Source of the DNA: Aplectana chamaeleonis
Lineage: Eukaryota; Nematoda; Chromadorea; Rhabditida; Cosmocercidae
Reading direction: 5' to 3'
NCBI GenBank assembly: GCA_029168955.1
Contig: JAPDOI010000150.1
Location: 806,001-870,000, forward strand
Length of the DNA stretch: 64,000 nucleotides
Shown: positions 43,382 to 55,300 of the stretch, piece after piece
Numbering within the stretch: position 1 is the stretch's first letter
How the letters are laid out: each line of letters opens with the position of its first letter
Notes under the pieces: model-generated
Database searches by the model: none
Told to the model about the DNA's origin: nothing
Seen by the model: the letters and a program-made list of their open reading frames with translations, nothing else
Translations under genes and position numbers: made by a program

Positions 43382-46300
43382 GTGAGTACCCTTCACATGC
43401 GTCGGAATTTTCGAAAACCAACTTTTTCACATTTCAGCCACCGCCGGAAAATGAAGTTTCCTACGGAATTACGGAGTACCCAGGGAATGAACGATCGAAA
43501 CGAGAAAAGTCCAGTTGGGGCTCGATACGGATAAAAACCGAATATGACCCTTCATTCAACACGTAACTTTAACGATAGTGTATTTTCTCGCTCTCATTAG
43601 AGTTGCAGCATGAGGTGAACCGCATAGATCATTAAACGGTAATCAAGGCAGTAAACTCTAAATATCAAGAAGTGCCGTTTCCACGAGGGCATGGAATGAT
43701 ACTTTGACGTTTCCAATATTACTGCCTTCCTGGAAGAATCCATGTGAGGAAAAATGGGTTCCCTAGGGGTGTAACTAATCATAAGCTAAGAGATAGGCTT
43801 TCCTCAAGCAACCCATTTGACTATCATTTTTCGAATCGCTACTTTTTCAGATTAGACGACCAGCCCACAAATGTTGGTTTTTTGTAAACTCTCAAACTAG
43901 ACGAAAAACGCCGTGCGGTACTGATTGCCACAAAGCCATAAAATACTTCGCAACTTTCATTTGAGAGTCTTAAGTGTCTTTCACAGTCTGCCGGACGAAG
44001 CCGTCCGGCATGTTATAAGATAGGATTGCGGCGTCAGTGCACCCCGCACTGCGGTGTCGGCCGACCGACGTCTCAGTGCGGTGAAATCATCGACACGACG
44101 TCGGATCAAGTTATGACGGGTTAGAACGTGTTGTTTTGGCCTTACATTTTGTTTTGGAGAGTCGGAACTGACGGTTGTTCACCGCAGTTTCCCTCGCACT
44201 GCGACTCACTTTCAACGTGTCGGACGGCGTCGTCCGGCAGACTGTGAAAGGGGCTTTAGGGCTGTAGTAAACCATTCCTATCAGATGATCTGATATTAAT
44301 TCGATAAGATGATCCGATATTCTTCCAGACAATTTTCAGATGATCTTAATTCCATATTGATTCAGAATTATCGCTATCAGTCACAACTGGTCGCTGAACT
44401 TAGGCCCGTATTCATTCCATTAGCGATGATTCGCCCTAAGGGGCTGAGCAGAGTGCCGCCGCGGCGCGGCGCGGCCTGATGATTGAGAGCCGTATTGATA
44501 GATCGCGGCGATCTATCAATACGGCTCTCCATCATCAGACCGCGCCGCGCCGCGGTGGCACTCTGCTCAGCCCCTAAAGCGGTCGTCCTCGTATATTCAT
44601 GATATGATAACACATGATTATACGTGTGAGAATAAGAAAAGCCGGCCCTCATTCTGCAGGTTGTCATTCTCTAATCGACCAACTCCATGGTTTCTTTCTC
44701 AGTGAATGAAATGAGATGTTTGTTGTTTTGTGATAGCTGATAATGATAACTGGTATTTCATCTAAAGAATAAGAGGCGCTCCGGGGTTACTCTTAAAGAT
44801 AAGACGAGCTTCTGCGGGAGTGCGTGCTCTCTCGCTTTCCTCTGTCCAAATGATCTGTAGAAGTTCAGCTAACCTGATGAAATTAGCATCATCTTAAAAA
44901 TGTTCATCATCTGAATGTTGCGCTTACAGATGAGATTCATATCCTTCACCATATCATCAAGACAATCTTACAGATCATTCCGACAATTTTTCATGCGATC
45001 GTTTAGGATCATCCTAACTTCATTTTGAGGGGGTTTACTACAGCCCAGAGTCGGTCGGTCTGATATAGAAATGCAACCGATATCATCAGTCCATGCCTTT
45101 GTGGCAATCGGCACCGCACGGTATTTGGAGCTTACTATCTCTCACACACGTTCTTGGGTGCTCTTATCCAGCCCACCCACCCCAATCGGCTAACTCGATT
45201 TTACTCTAAAATTTTCTAAGTTTTTATTCCGATTTTATTAGATCTTGACCACCGGTGGTGCTGTTTTCCTACATTCTAGTCCATGGAGAGCCTCTCCTGC
45301 TAACCCCTGGAGGAGGACGGTGCGTGAATGAAGACACACCGCTCTCCAGAGAAATGCAGGCAGAGAATTGAGTGCTAAAGGTATCTCAGATACGGGGTGA
45401 AATTGATTGGTATAACCTTTCGCATCTGATACAGACGATTTTTTTGTATTCCCCAATCTTCTTCTGATACAAATGGAAGAGATTGTAAGAATCAGTAGCT
45501 GCGAGGGGCTCCTCAGAAATTGAGACGACACTGAGCGACAAATAAGAAATCGAAATGTTACGTCTCCTCTCCTCAAAGACAGTGTTCAAGATGATTTTCT
45601 TCTCCGAGTTTTTCCCATAATACAATGTGTTGGAAACCAAGTGTATCCAAAATTACGAAGAAACGGCGAGAAACGCATTAAAACGTCGTATTTCAGTGAC
45701 ATTATTCTATTACATGGACTAGTTGTCCGGTTGAATGAACATGTTCATGGTGGTTGTCATCGGTGGAAAATTAGTCAATCGGAAACAGAGGAATATTATA
45801 TGCATGCAAAGCAGGATTAGTTAGGGCTCTAAAGAAAGAACGGATCGATAGAGAGTAGAGAATTGCGAAAGACGGGTCCACAAAAGACTTCGTTGTCCCA
45901 ACAAACACTTCCTGTGACACTTAAAGGCATCGTACGCGCTGAAAACGTCTCACCGTTTTATGGGTTTGAATGATTGGCTGGACCCATCTAAGCATGTAAG
46001 GAGAGTTTGCTGGGTCAAAAAACGCTTTATTGTGAGGATATATGATTCCGAATGCCCAAAATTCCGTAAAAAGAGGCTGTTTTTCCTTCAGTCATCTGAC
46101 ACAATTTGCTGTCAGCCATTGTAAAAGTAAATGATCAACAATTGATCCAGTACAATTCAGGGGAAGTTGAGGGAATATACTTTACGATTACGCGAAGGAT
46201 GACTTTTACACATACATCGGTTCACCTGTCCTTCCCCACAAATCTCCTGGAAGAAGGATGATTTTCATTTGATCGTGAGATCATGGGTCAATACAGCAAT

Positions 46301-49300
46301 TCCTGGCGATTGACTTTGGCAGTTTTTACGAGGTAGCTGTTCTATAGGGATGTAGAGCTTCCATTACATATGGGAAATTCAAAAACGAAATCCATCGTGA
46401 GTGATGCCTTTTAGGAGGCGGGGTGATACTTAAAGATTTCGTGTACTTCTGGTGCGTTTTTCTCAACTTCTATGTCGTTTTAGTTCTACCCGGGGCCACT
46501 TAATCAAGATGGCGAATAATCTCGAAATTGAAGATTATCGTGAACACTGCCTTTAAATAGATTCAAACCGTGAAGCACTCGTTGAACTCGGAAAACCCGA
46601 TTCAAAGGCAGTGTTCACGAATAATTTCGTTCCCGAGTTTTCCACTCAAAACAAAGCGTTGGCCACCAAGTATTACCAAAATTACGAAGATTCGGCGAGA
46701 AACGCACTAAAACGTCTTATTTCAGTGACATCATGCTCAGGTCTGGACAAGTTGTTCGGTTGAACGAACACGTTCACGGTGGTTGACAACGATGAAAAAT
46801 GAGGCTAATCGAAAATGGAAGAAGATTTCAGGCAAAACAGTATTCTTCAGGATCCGAAGAAAAGCAAAATAGAGTAGAGAATTCCAAGGACGGGTCCACA
46901 AAAGATTTCATTGTCACAACAAACAGTTCCAGTGAGACTTAAGAGGCGGTGTGGGATTTAAGGATTTCGTGCTCTTCTTGTGCGATTTTCACGATTTCTT
47001 CGTCATTTCAGTTCTACTCGGAGACCAAACAATCGATTTGGTAATTAATCTCAAAATCGAAGATTATGGTGAACACTGCCTTTAAAGGCAGTGTTCACGA
47101 TAATCTTCGATTTTGAGATTAATCGCTAAATCGATTGTTTGGCCTCCGGGTAGAACTGAGATGTCGAAGAAATCGAGAAAAACGATCCAGAAGGGCACGA
47201 AATTCTTTACTCTCACCCCACCTTTTTACTCTCACTGGAACTGTTCGTTGTGATGATGAAATCGTTTATGGATCCGTCTCTTGCGATTCTCTACTCTCTA
47301 CTGCCCCGTCCTTTCCTTCGGACCCTAACTAATACTGCTTGGCCCAAATTGTTCTTCCATTTTTGATGAACCCCATTTCTTACCGGTGACAACCGCCGTG
47401 AACATGTTCATACAGTCGGACAACTATTCCAGGCCAGAGAATAAGGTAACTGAAATAAGACGTTTCAGGGCGTTCAAAGCCGTTTCTTCGTAATTTTTGT
47501 AACACTTTCCATTATTTTGTGTGGAAAACACGGGAACAAAAATCATCGTGAACACTGCCTTTAAGAGCAAGATTCAAGAGTTCGGAACTTTGAGACTTCA
47601 GGCTAAGTGATGAAAGGAAAGAGGTCCTGCAAAGTTTGATAACTGCAGCAACTGACTACTTTGAAAGCACCTTGCAAGTACAACAGCTTAGTACTTTGCA
47701 GCTGAGCCCGTGAGTTTGCAGCTTTTCCAGCATCTGTTTCGCAGTGATCATGAAAATAGAACATTGTAGAAAATGCAAGGACAATGATGGAGGGTTCTAT
47801 CCCAATGGCACCTATGTGTGTGATGTTGACTGTGAGAAACGTTGCGCAAGAGGTTACGCTCCAGTCGGAGCCACTTATTTCTCGGTAACCTTCCTTCACT
47901 AGATAGTTGTCCATTTTTGTTCTGTAGCAGGTTTCTCTTTCACTATTGGTAGGCACATTTATTACCACGGTTATAGCAGTGCGTATGCAAAGGAAAACGA
48001 TGCGGATCAGATCTAGGAGGATATGGAGGTACGTCGCGTTATCTGCAAAGAGTGCGCTATATTTATTCCCAGAATACACCGGTGAGACAGAGGGTTAGTT
48101 ACTCTCATGTTTCAAAAGTTCTTTTCTGTCGGCGACCACATAGAGGTGGGTCACGCCCGCTCATGCGCCAAATAACAGGCGAAATGGATTTAGGAATGCT
48201 TTCTCCGTCGTAACCACATATCCTAGCCATTTTCTCGACGAGTTTTGAACGAAAAATAGCCGCGAAATGCCTGCTCGCCGCGAAATGCCTACTCGCCGCG
48301 TAAATAGCTGTATGCCGCGAATAAGCCCCTACGGCTCACTACGAATTGTTTCTCGGCAAATTACATTCCCTGTTATATCAACCACTACCACAACGTTGTG
48401 GGCTCTGAAATGAAACAATCTCACTGCCCAGAACATTTTCACAAGGTCGCTAGAAAGAGCCTGGGCGATCAAACATGAGCACGAACTTGGAAAACTTTAG
48501 TGCTCCACGCAACAAAGGCGCCGCTTGTCAAATCGTGCATAAGATCATCTTCTTCAGAAGTAGAAAGTTTGGCGCTTCTTGAAAAACTTGTTATATTCGA
48601 AGAAATGCGAAACAGAAATCTGCGTGGGAGGGGGATTACCACCCAGTCTTTAGGAACAAGAACGTGAGTGGTGTTCCGGACCTCAGCATTTCCAATGCAC
48701 CCCGACAACCGTCAGCACCGAGGCAACGATGTAGAGATCAGAACTGCAGTTCCATTGTCCTCCATACGGACGCCTGCATAAAAGGCAGTACTGTTGCTTT
48801 GTCCTTAGCTGTAAACTCAGCCTTTCATTGGAAGCACTTACCATTACACAGCAAACGCAATTCTTCTTTTTAGTGAGCGGATGCATCACATGTTGTCACA
48901 ATGAAGTTAGAAGTCCAACCCACTCTAGGAAAAGTTATCGCTTTGCGATGTCGGAATAGCTCGGGATTGCATCGTCTGCGTCATTCGAATAGGGATCCGT
49001 AACTGGGCGCGGCTTCAGTCGATCAATTGTCGTCCTCTTATTGACTCCTTCCGTGCCACTACTTTCCGCCAAGCAGCTTTGGCTCTTCTTGGGCCCGTCT
49101 CAGAGTGCGATCGCTGATCGCCGCGATGGCACGTTTTGAATACAGATCGACGTGCAACGAGATCTCGATCGCTGCTCATGTTTTTTGTTGTAGGAACAAT
49201 TATGTATGATTATGTATAGTTATTGTGACGTAATTACCTTTGTTGTCTTGCCTTTTGTATGGTTGAATTACGTCGCCATTGCACGTGTTGTACTATGACT

Positions 49301-52300
49301 CATCGCCGTTGCACTTTGGCTGCGGCGGATGTGTGTGACTGTGACGTAGCATTCCATGTTAACGCCTATTTGGAAACTCGTGTTGTGTACGATGCGGCCT
49401 ATAAGGGCGTCTGACCGTTATCGATTGGTGTAGGTCTTCGGTAGCTATTAAAGCTCATGCGTCATTCGTCTCCCAGCAGCAGCTCTACAATGTTCATCAC
49501 CCCATCGCTTCGAGCGGTGATCTAACTCGGAGAGAGGCTTAAAGCGAATGGCACGAACCTTGTGTTGTGCTAGAGTATAATAACTGTGATTCCTTTCTGT
49601 CTAGGTAAGCTGAAGGACACGGACTTTGTACTTTTTGTGTCCGTGAAAAGCCAGCAATGTGGTTCATCCACGCAAGCATCTGCAACACACTGCGTTCTCG
49701 ACAAGATGACTGACAGGTGAGGACAGTTGAAGGCATCGTACGCTCCGGTAACCGTGTACTATTTTTCCATGGTTTTGTGTAGCTTGGCCTCTCTAGTGAA
49801 CGAAAATGTCGAAAAGGGCCATGAAAAACCTTCATATGTAAGGAAAAGTCAATCGGAACACATTGTAAATATGGAACTGGATTTCGCGCCAAAATGGTAT
49901 TTTTTCCGCCTCTGGAGGCCCCGTCACTGTCATTTTCAGTTTTTCTGCAGGTGGAGTTTGTGCCGTAACTGTTTTTCACGTTATTTGACGGTCGCATCAA
50001 CATTCTATGAAAAAGTGGTAGATGACTGGTGAGAACTGGTAACGGATCCTCATCTTTAACCACTTCAAACCTCATAACCCAACGCTTTTGACGCGCCGAA
50101 GTTCATCGGTGCGGTGGCTCATTCATAAATTGAGCCTGAAAAAGGAATTGGTTTTTCAATGCGAGCAATGCCCTTAAAGACAGCGTTCACGATGATCATC
50201 CTGGTTGACTTTCCACAGTGAAATGATAGGCGAGAAGGATCCTAGGCTCCCAGTCTCGAAAGAACGGTAGAAAACGAGACAGGAGCGGCAAAATAACGGC
50301 TGTAAACAAGCGTTTTGGTGCCTCAGATCCGCCCCTCGAAAGGAACAAATGAAGTCTCAGATTATAGGAATGATCAAGTCAAGCAAATGCTGACAAGTGA
50401 GCTGATCACTTCATTGCACTGATAGGTATCAGCCTTCTAGCGGTCAATTCCTCCACTCTCAAAAATCAACGTGAACAAGAGAGGGTCTATTTTTGCTCAA
50501 AAACGCGTCTTTCGTGTCTTTTTTAGGCATGCCTTGCTATATAGGGCACCAGACCATCCGTAAACCGAGGAGATATCGGAAGTGAAATTTGTCGTGAACA
50601 CTGCCTTTAAATATCAACCGAATGGAAAGCGCAACACTATACTACAGTGCATTTGATAAATACTTCCTCACCCCCTAAGATGTGTTATGCTGCCTGAAGT
50701 TGATCTTACACGAAAATCGTGATTACAGCTAAACCCCGGGTGCCCGAAAACCGTAGTATTCAGAACTTCAGGGCCACAAAAGAGAAAAATGAGGTGTTTC
50801 TGACGTGAAGCCTCAAAATTGGCTATTGCAAAAGTAAAGCCTCGATTCTGAAGTAAAACAGCACTATCAGAAAAAAGTAGATAGCGCAAGCTTAGTAAAC
50901 AGGTCCTATGATTTGGCAGATCACCCCAAAAACGCGTTTGGATAGTGTACATTGCTCCGACTCCATTATTGACGATCGACCTTTCAAATGCGTTCGACCT
51001 GAAGTCTAGTCCAAACCCGAATTTGGAAAGGATCCGAGTTTTGAAGGCATTCGGTATCAAAAATTTAAAAAACACAAGGCTCGAACAATTTTGAAAATGG
51101 AAAAAAAATGAAAAATACGGCTCTTGTATACGCTCGAGAAACGAGTACCCCCCTCCAAGCCGACTAAAAAAATTCAAGATTTATTTGTTAGGTGTGCCTT
51201 ATCCTCAGATTAATTGGTGGAACACACTTCGAAATACTGTGGAATTCAGACCTGTAGCCGGGCTTGTTAACATATGTCCTGATCTGTTCAACAAAATGAA
51301 ATCAAATGAACTAGAAGAATGGGAGGCCACCATCAAACACGAAATAATACATGCCCTTGTTTTCTCGTCAGTTCTTTATGACAAGTTCATCGTTCCCGGA
51401 AAGAAGAGCAAGAGGTGAGATAATTTCGAGTGGCGTGTGCAGTCCGTAAGCTCTACTGTATGAAGTTTAGAGCAGAGAATTTTGTGCCTGGTGTAATCGA
51501 GCATATCACTCGCACAGATTGGGAAGCTGCTAGTGGCATTGTGAGTTCCTTCTAAAAGATTCGCTTAACTCGAGATAATTTTCAAGTCATGCGGATGCCA
51601 GGGCTTGCTGAAAAAGGTTGTGTTTATGCGACATCTTTCAAACAGCCTGATCAACTGCAACAACGCCGTGCTTGTGTTCCTTCATCTTCCAACCGATGAC
51701 TTTCTCAACTGTTGTGCCGCACAACCGTAGAAAACTTGTCATTTACGAACCGGATATGGGGCTGCAACAGGATCACAGACAGTTCTGAGCACTAGGCTTT
51801 GATTTCGGATTCTTCCTACTCAGGTATCTCACACGGTTACAATGATAGTGACGCCAAAGGTTCGAGAAGAAGCTCGGAAGCATTTCAACTGCAAGGATTT
51901 GGAAGGTGCGGAAATAGAAAATCAAGGCGGTGAGGGAACAGCCGGCTCTCACTGGGAGAAGCGAATTTTCGAGGTAAACTTCAAATTCATGTCAACCTTA
52001 TTTACTGCAAGTTTCCAACTGCTTCAGAACGAGGCGATGTCCGGCGTCACCACACAAGTCCATGCCATCTCTCGCTTGACACTAGCGCTTTTTGAGGACT
52101 CTGGATGGTATCATGTTAATTATGAGTAAGGTCTTATTAAGTTAGTCGCAAAGACAGAGGCTCACTCAGAAGGGTATTTGTTTGGCATCGCAATCGTTGT
52201 CGGGAGGATCACGCAATAGTGCTTCCATTGCAGATATTCGATGTTTTTGAAACTTTGATGCCTTCTTATGGCATGATATATAATTATAATATATCACAAA

Positions 52301-55300
52301 AACGCTGAGTCGAACGCAAAACTTAGTTGTCAGGCAGGACTCTGAACCTGCATTCCACGCTTTTCGGGCGAAAGTGCACCACCGCCATCCCGATCTGCAT
52401 TCCTCAGCTATTCGCACATGAACGGACGAAATTCGGGATGGAATCGTCTTCGTAGGTTCAGAATGAACGAAAACCATATAAGTTTCTTATAAGAAGTCGA
52501 GCTAATGAGAATCAAAAAATTTTTTGATTTTGCATGTTTGTGAGTATTCTGAGCCAATGAGAGATTCACCAGTCTAAATGGGATCATTATGAGCGTTGGC
52601 TCACTGTTGTGCGTGTCTGTCAAAGCGTAGTACTAGCGTAGTGCTAGAAAGCGGGTGCTTGTGCTCAGACATTGGGAGCAGCGGACCGCTTGCGAAAATT
52701 CGCCAGTTGCTCAACAGCTGGGGGACAGCTGGCATTTAGTTGGCCAATGGCAATCACGAGGCCAACAGTTGGCATGCATTCGTCATGTCATTTAAAGCCA
52801 GCGGCGGACGGCTGCCGAATATGTGCCAGTTGCCTAACAGCTGGGTGATAACTGGCATTCAGCTGGCAGTTTGTATTTACGAGGCCGACAGCTGGCTCTT
52901 CCTTGACATCTCTATTAGACCTAGCGGCGGACCGCAGGCGAAAATATGCCAGCTGCCTGAAAGCTGCGTGATAACTTGCATTCAGCTGGCAAGGGCAATC
53001 AAAGCTCGAAATTACCGAGTGCATGAAAACGCAGTTATCCACCAACTGGCACTTGGCTGGCGCATTAGCCCAATGGCCTTCGCTTGGCACTGAGTCGTCA
53101 CATGGCTGGCACTCGAGAGAGTTGACGACTACTCAAGTTTTAACATGTGATAGTTTGATCTCTGATTTCACTGATAAGCCGAGCCGGTATATAAGGCGAT
53201 TCAGTCGAATGAGTGTTCACTCGGCACTTTGATGCCCGCCCTGGAAGGTGACCTGAAGTCACTCTACAGAGGCTAGCATATTTTTGGCAGCTGAGGGGCA
53301 AGTCCCCACGGCTAGGGGGAGGTGGTGTGGGTCCCCTACCTCAGACCGTTGCGTAGGCGATCTCTTACGCAACTATCTGCGTTGAGGGACCCACCTCGAC
53401 TTATCGGTCTGCCGAGAGACTGGCGGGCCGCTGGCAAATGATTGCTCAACAGCGGGCTGCCAGGTATTAGTCAAGAGACTGCCAGCGGTCGGCCAACGTC
53501 CTGGCGGACCAATGGCAGGGTTTTGGCGGACCGCCTGCTATTGGCTGTCCGACACCGGGAATGGTTTTGCTCGCCAAGCAAATTCCAGCGGTCCGCCAAT
53601 CCCAATGTCTGAGTGCGGTCGCCAGATGTCTGAATGGTGTTTTCCGTTTCAAAACTAGCGCTATTTTTCTGTCCACCTCCTCCTTCTTGTGAGTTGTGAG
53701 ATTTCTTGCTGTACGCACCAAATTTCTGATCTCATTATTCTCCATGAATAATGGGTGATAGCGACGCGAGTGAAGAGCGATTGATTTTGTCGCAGATTCC
53801 GTATATCATGCAGTCTGAAATTGATTGTTTGTGATTTTAATTAGAGTGTTCAGAAGTGGCAGGTAGCTTTCAGGTCCCAGTCCTTCGGCTGTTAGCTTGA
53901 TTGCGCCGCACTGTGAATTGAAACTCGACGAAACTTGATGGAGCGTCTCTCGTTCTTTTGCCACAATGAACATGTCGTCAATTTAGCGCTCATAAAAAAT
54001 CACATCCGGTGTTGTTTTCCAACTTATCCATGAACAGTATCGCAAGGAGTGGAGCGAGCCTGCTCCCCATCGCGAGGCCCTTCTTCTGTCGACAGGCGAT
54101 GTTGTAGATACTGAAGAAGTTTAAATTGACGACAGCGTTGAGCACTTGTTCGATATACTGCAGATGGAGATTGACAAGTTGAATATCATTCTGATGTTGG
54201 AGTATCGAGCTCAGGCAAGCTGCTACGGCTGCAGTAGTGTCAACGTTGGTGTATAGGGAAATGACGTCGAAGCTCTGGTGATCTATATACGAGTGCATTA
54301 AGCTTTTTTTTTCTAAAGATTTCCCAAAAACTGGTCAGTGTTCCCGAGATGAGCTGGCACAAACTGAAGCAGTGGTGATAGCATTTGTTGGAGCAACCAA
54401 CTAATTGCGTCCGTGGATTCATTGCGCGAAGAAACGATCGGTCGCGTTCTAATCATAGCATTTGTTAACGGTCCCCTCGTGGTAATAGCAGAAGAGTTAT
54501 GAGTCTTGGTAAACTTTTAATACGTAGGCATGGTAGGGTGCGCAGAAATGAGGCATTTCATTATGTTTTTTCTGGACTTTCTGGTACAGAACCTGTTTGA
54601 TCATCCAATTTGATTGCTTCAAACTGTTGTTTTACTCGTTCGCTGATAAAATTGAGTACACGTCACGATCAGATAGTGATTCTTAACACAGCGTCATGTC
54701 TCTCTCACGTGTCACGTCTACAAAGCCTGAGTTTACCTGATCCTTTTGCGAGATTTTCCTGGTGTTCTCAGAGGGGGTCTGAAATGCCGAGGGGAGATTT
54801 TCGCGTTTGACCGAGTAAAGTACATTTTCGTAACCTTGCACCACGTATAGGCCTCTGAAGACGACGATTGGGTCGAAACGTCAGGCCAAATAAAGATCCA
54901 CCGAAAACCTTGGATGGCATAGAAGTCACTCGCAGAATACTACATAGATCCCTACCACTAGGACACTTAGGTAGGGATGAGTCCCTACCTAAGTATGTTT
55001 ATTTTTTCATCAACTGAACATCCAAGCCCTGGAACCGTAAGCCGGGGGGTTCGCGGCGCTCTGTCCGAAAATCGTGTGGCTTTTCTGAAAAAAAAATTAC
55101 TTCGCGGTCAGGAAAAATGTCCGAAAATCGTGTGCCCCAAAAAACATATATCACGGTCAGGAAAAAACCGGCCAAAGAGCGTTTCGTGGTAGCGCGCTGG
55201 TATGTATGGCAGGGTTCAGAGCAGCTAAGAGCGGCGACTCGCAATTAATTTAGGCTTGAATGCACTACCGCGTATTCGCGTATTTGGAGTGAAACAGTAA

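Larger units (their letters stand above)
43880..45150. mobile_element. Outer foldback in gene B intron 2 with nested elements
   Basis: GCCGTGCGGTACTGATTGCC at about 43909 faces GGCAATCGGCACCGCACGG at about 45104. The space between is occupied by two complete inverted-repeat elements (43978-44251 and 44260-45045), listed separately. The outer arms are short, so confidence is moderate. Confidence 0.55.
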
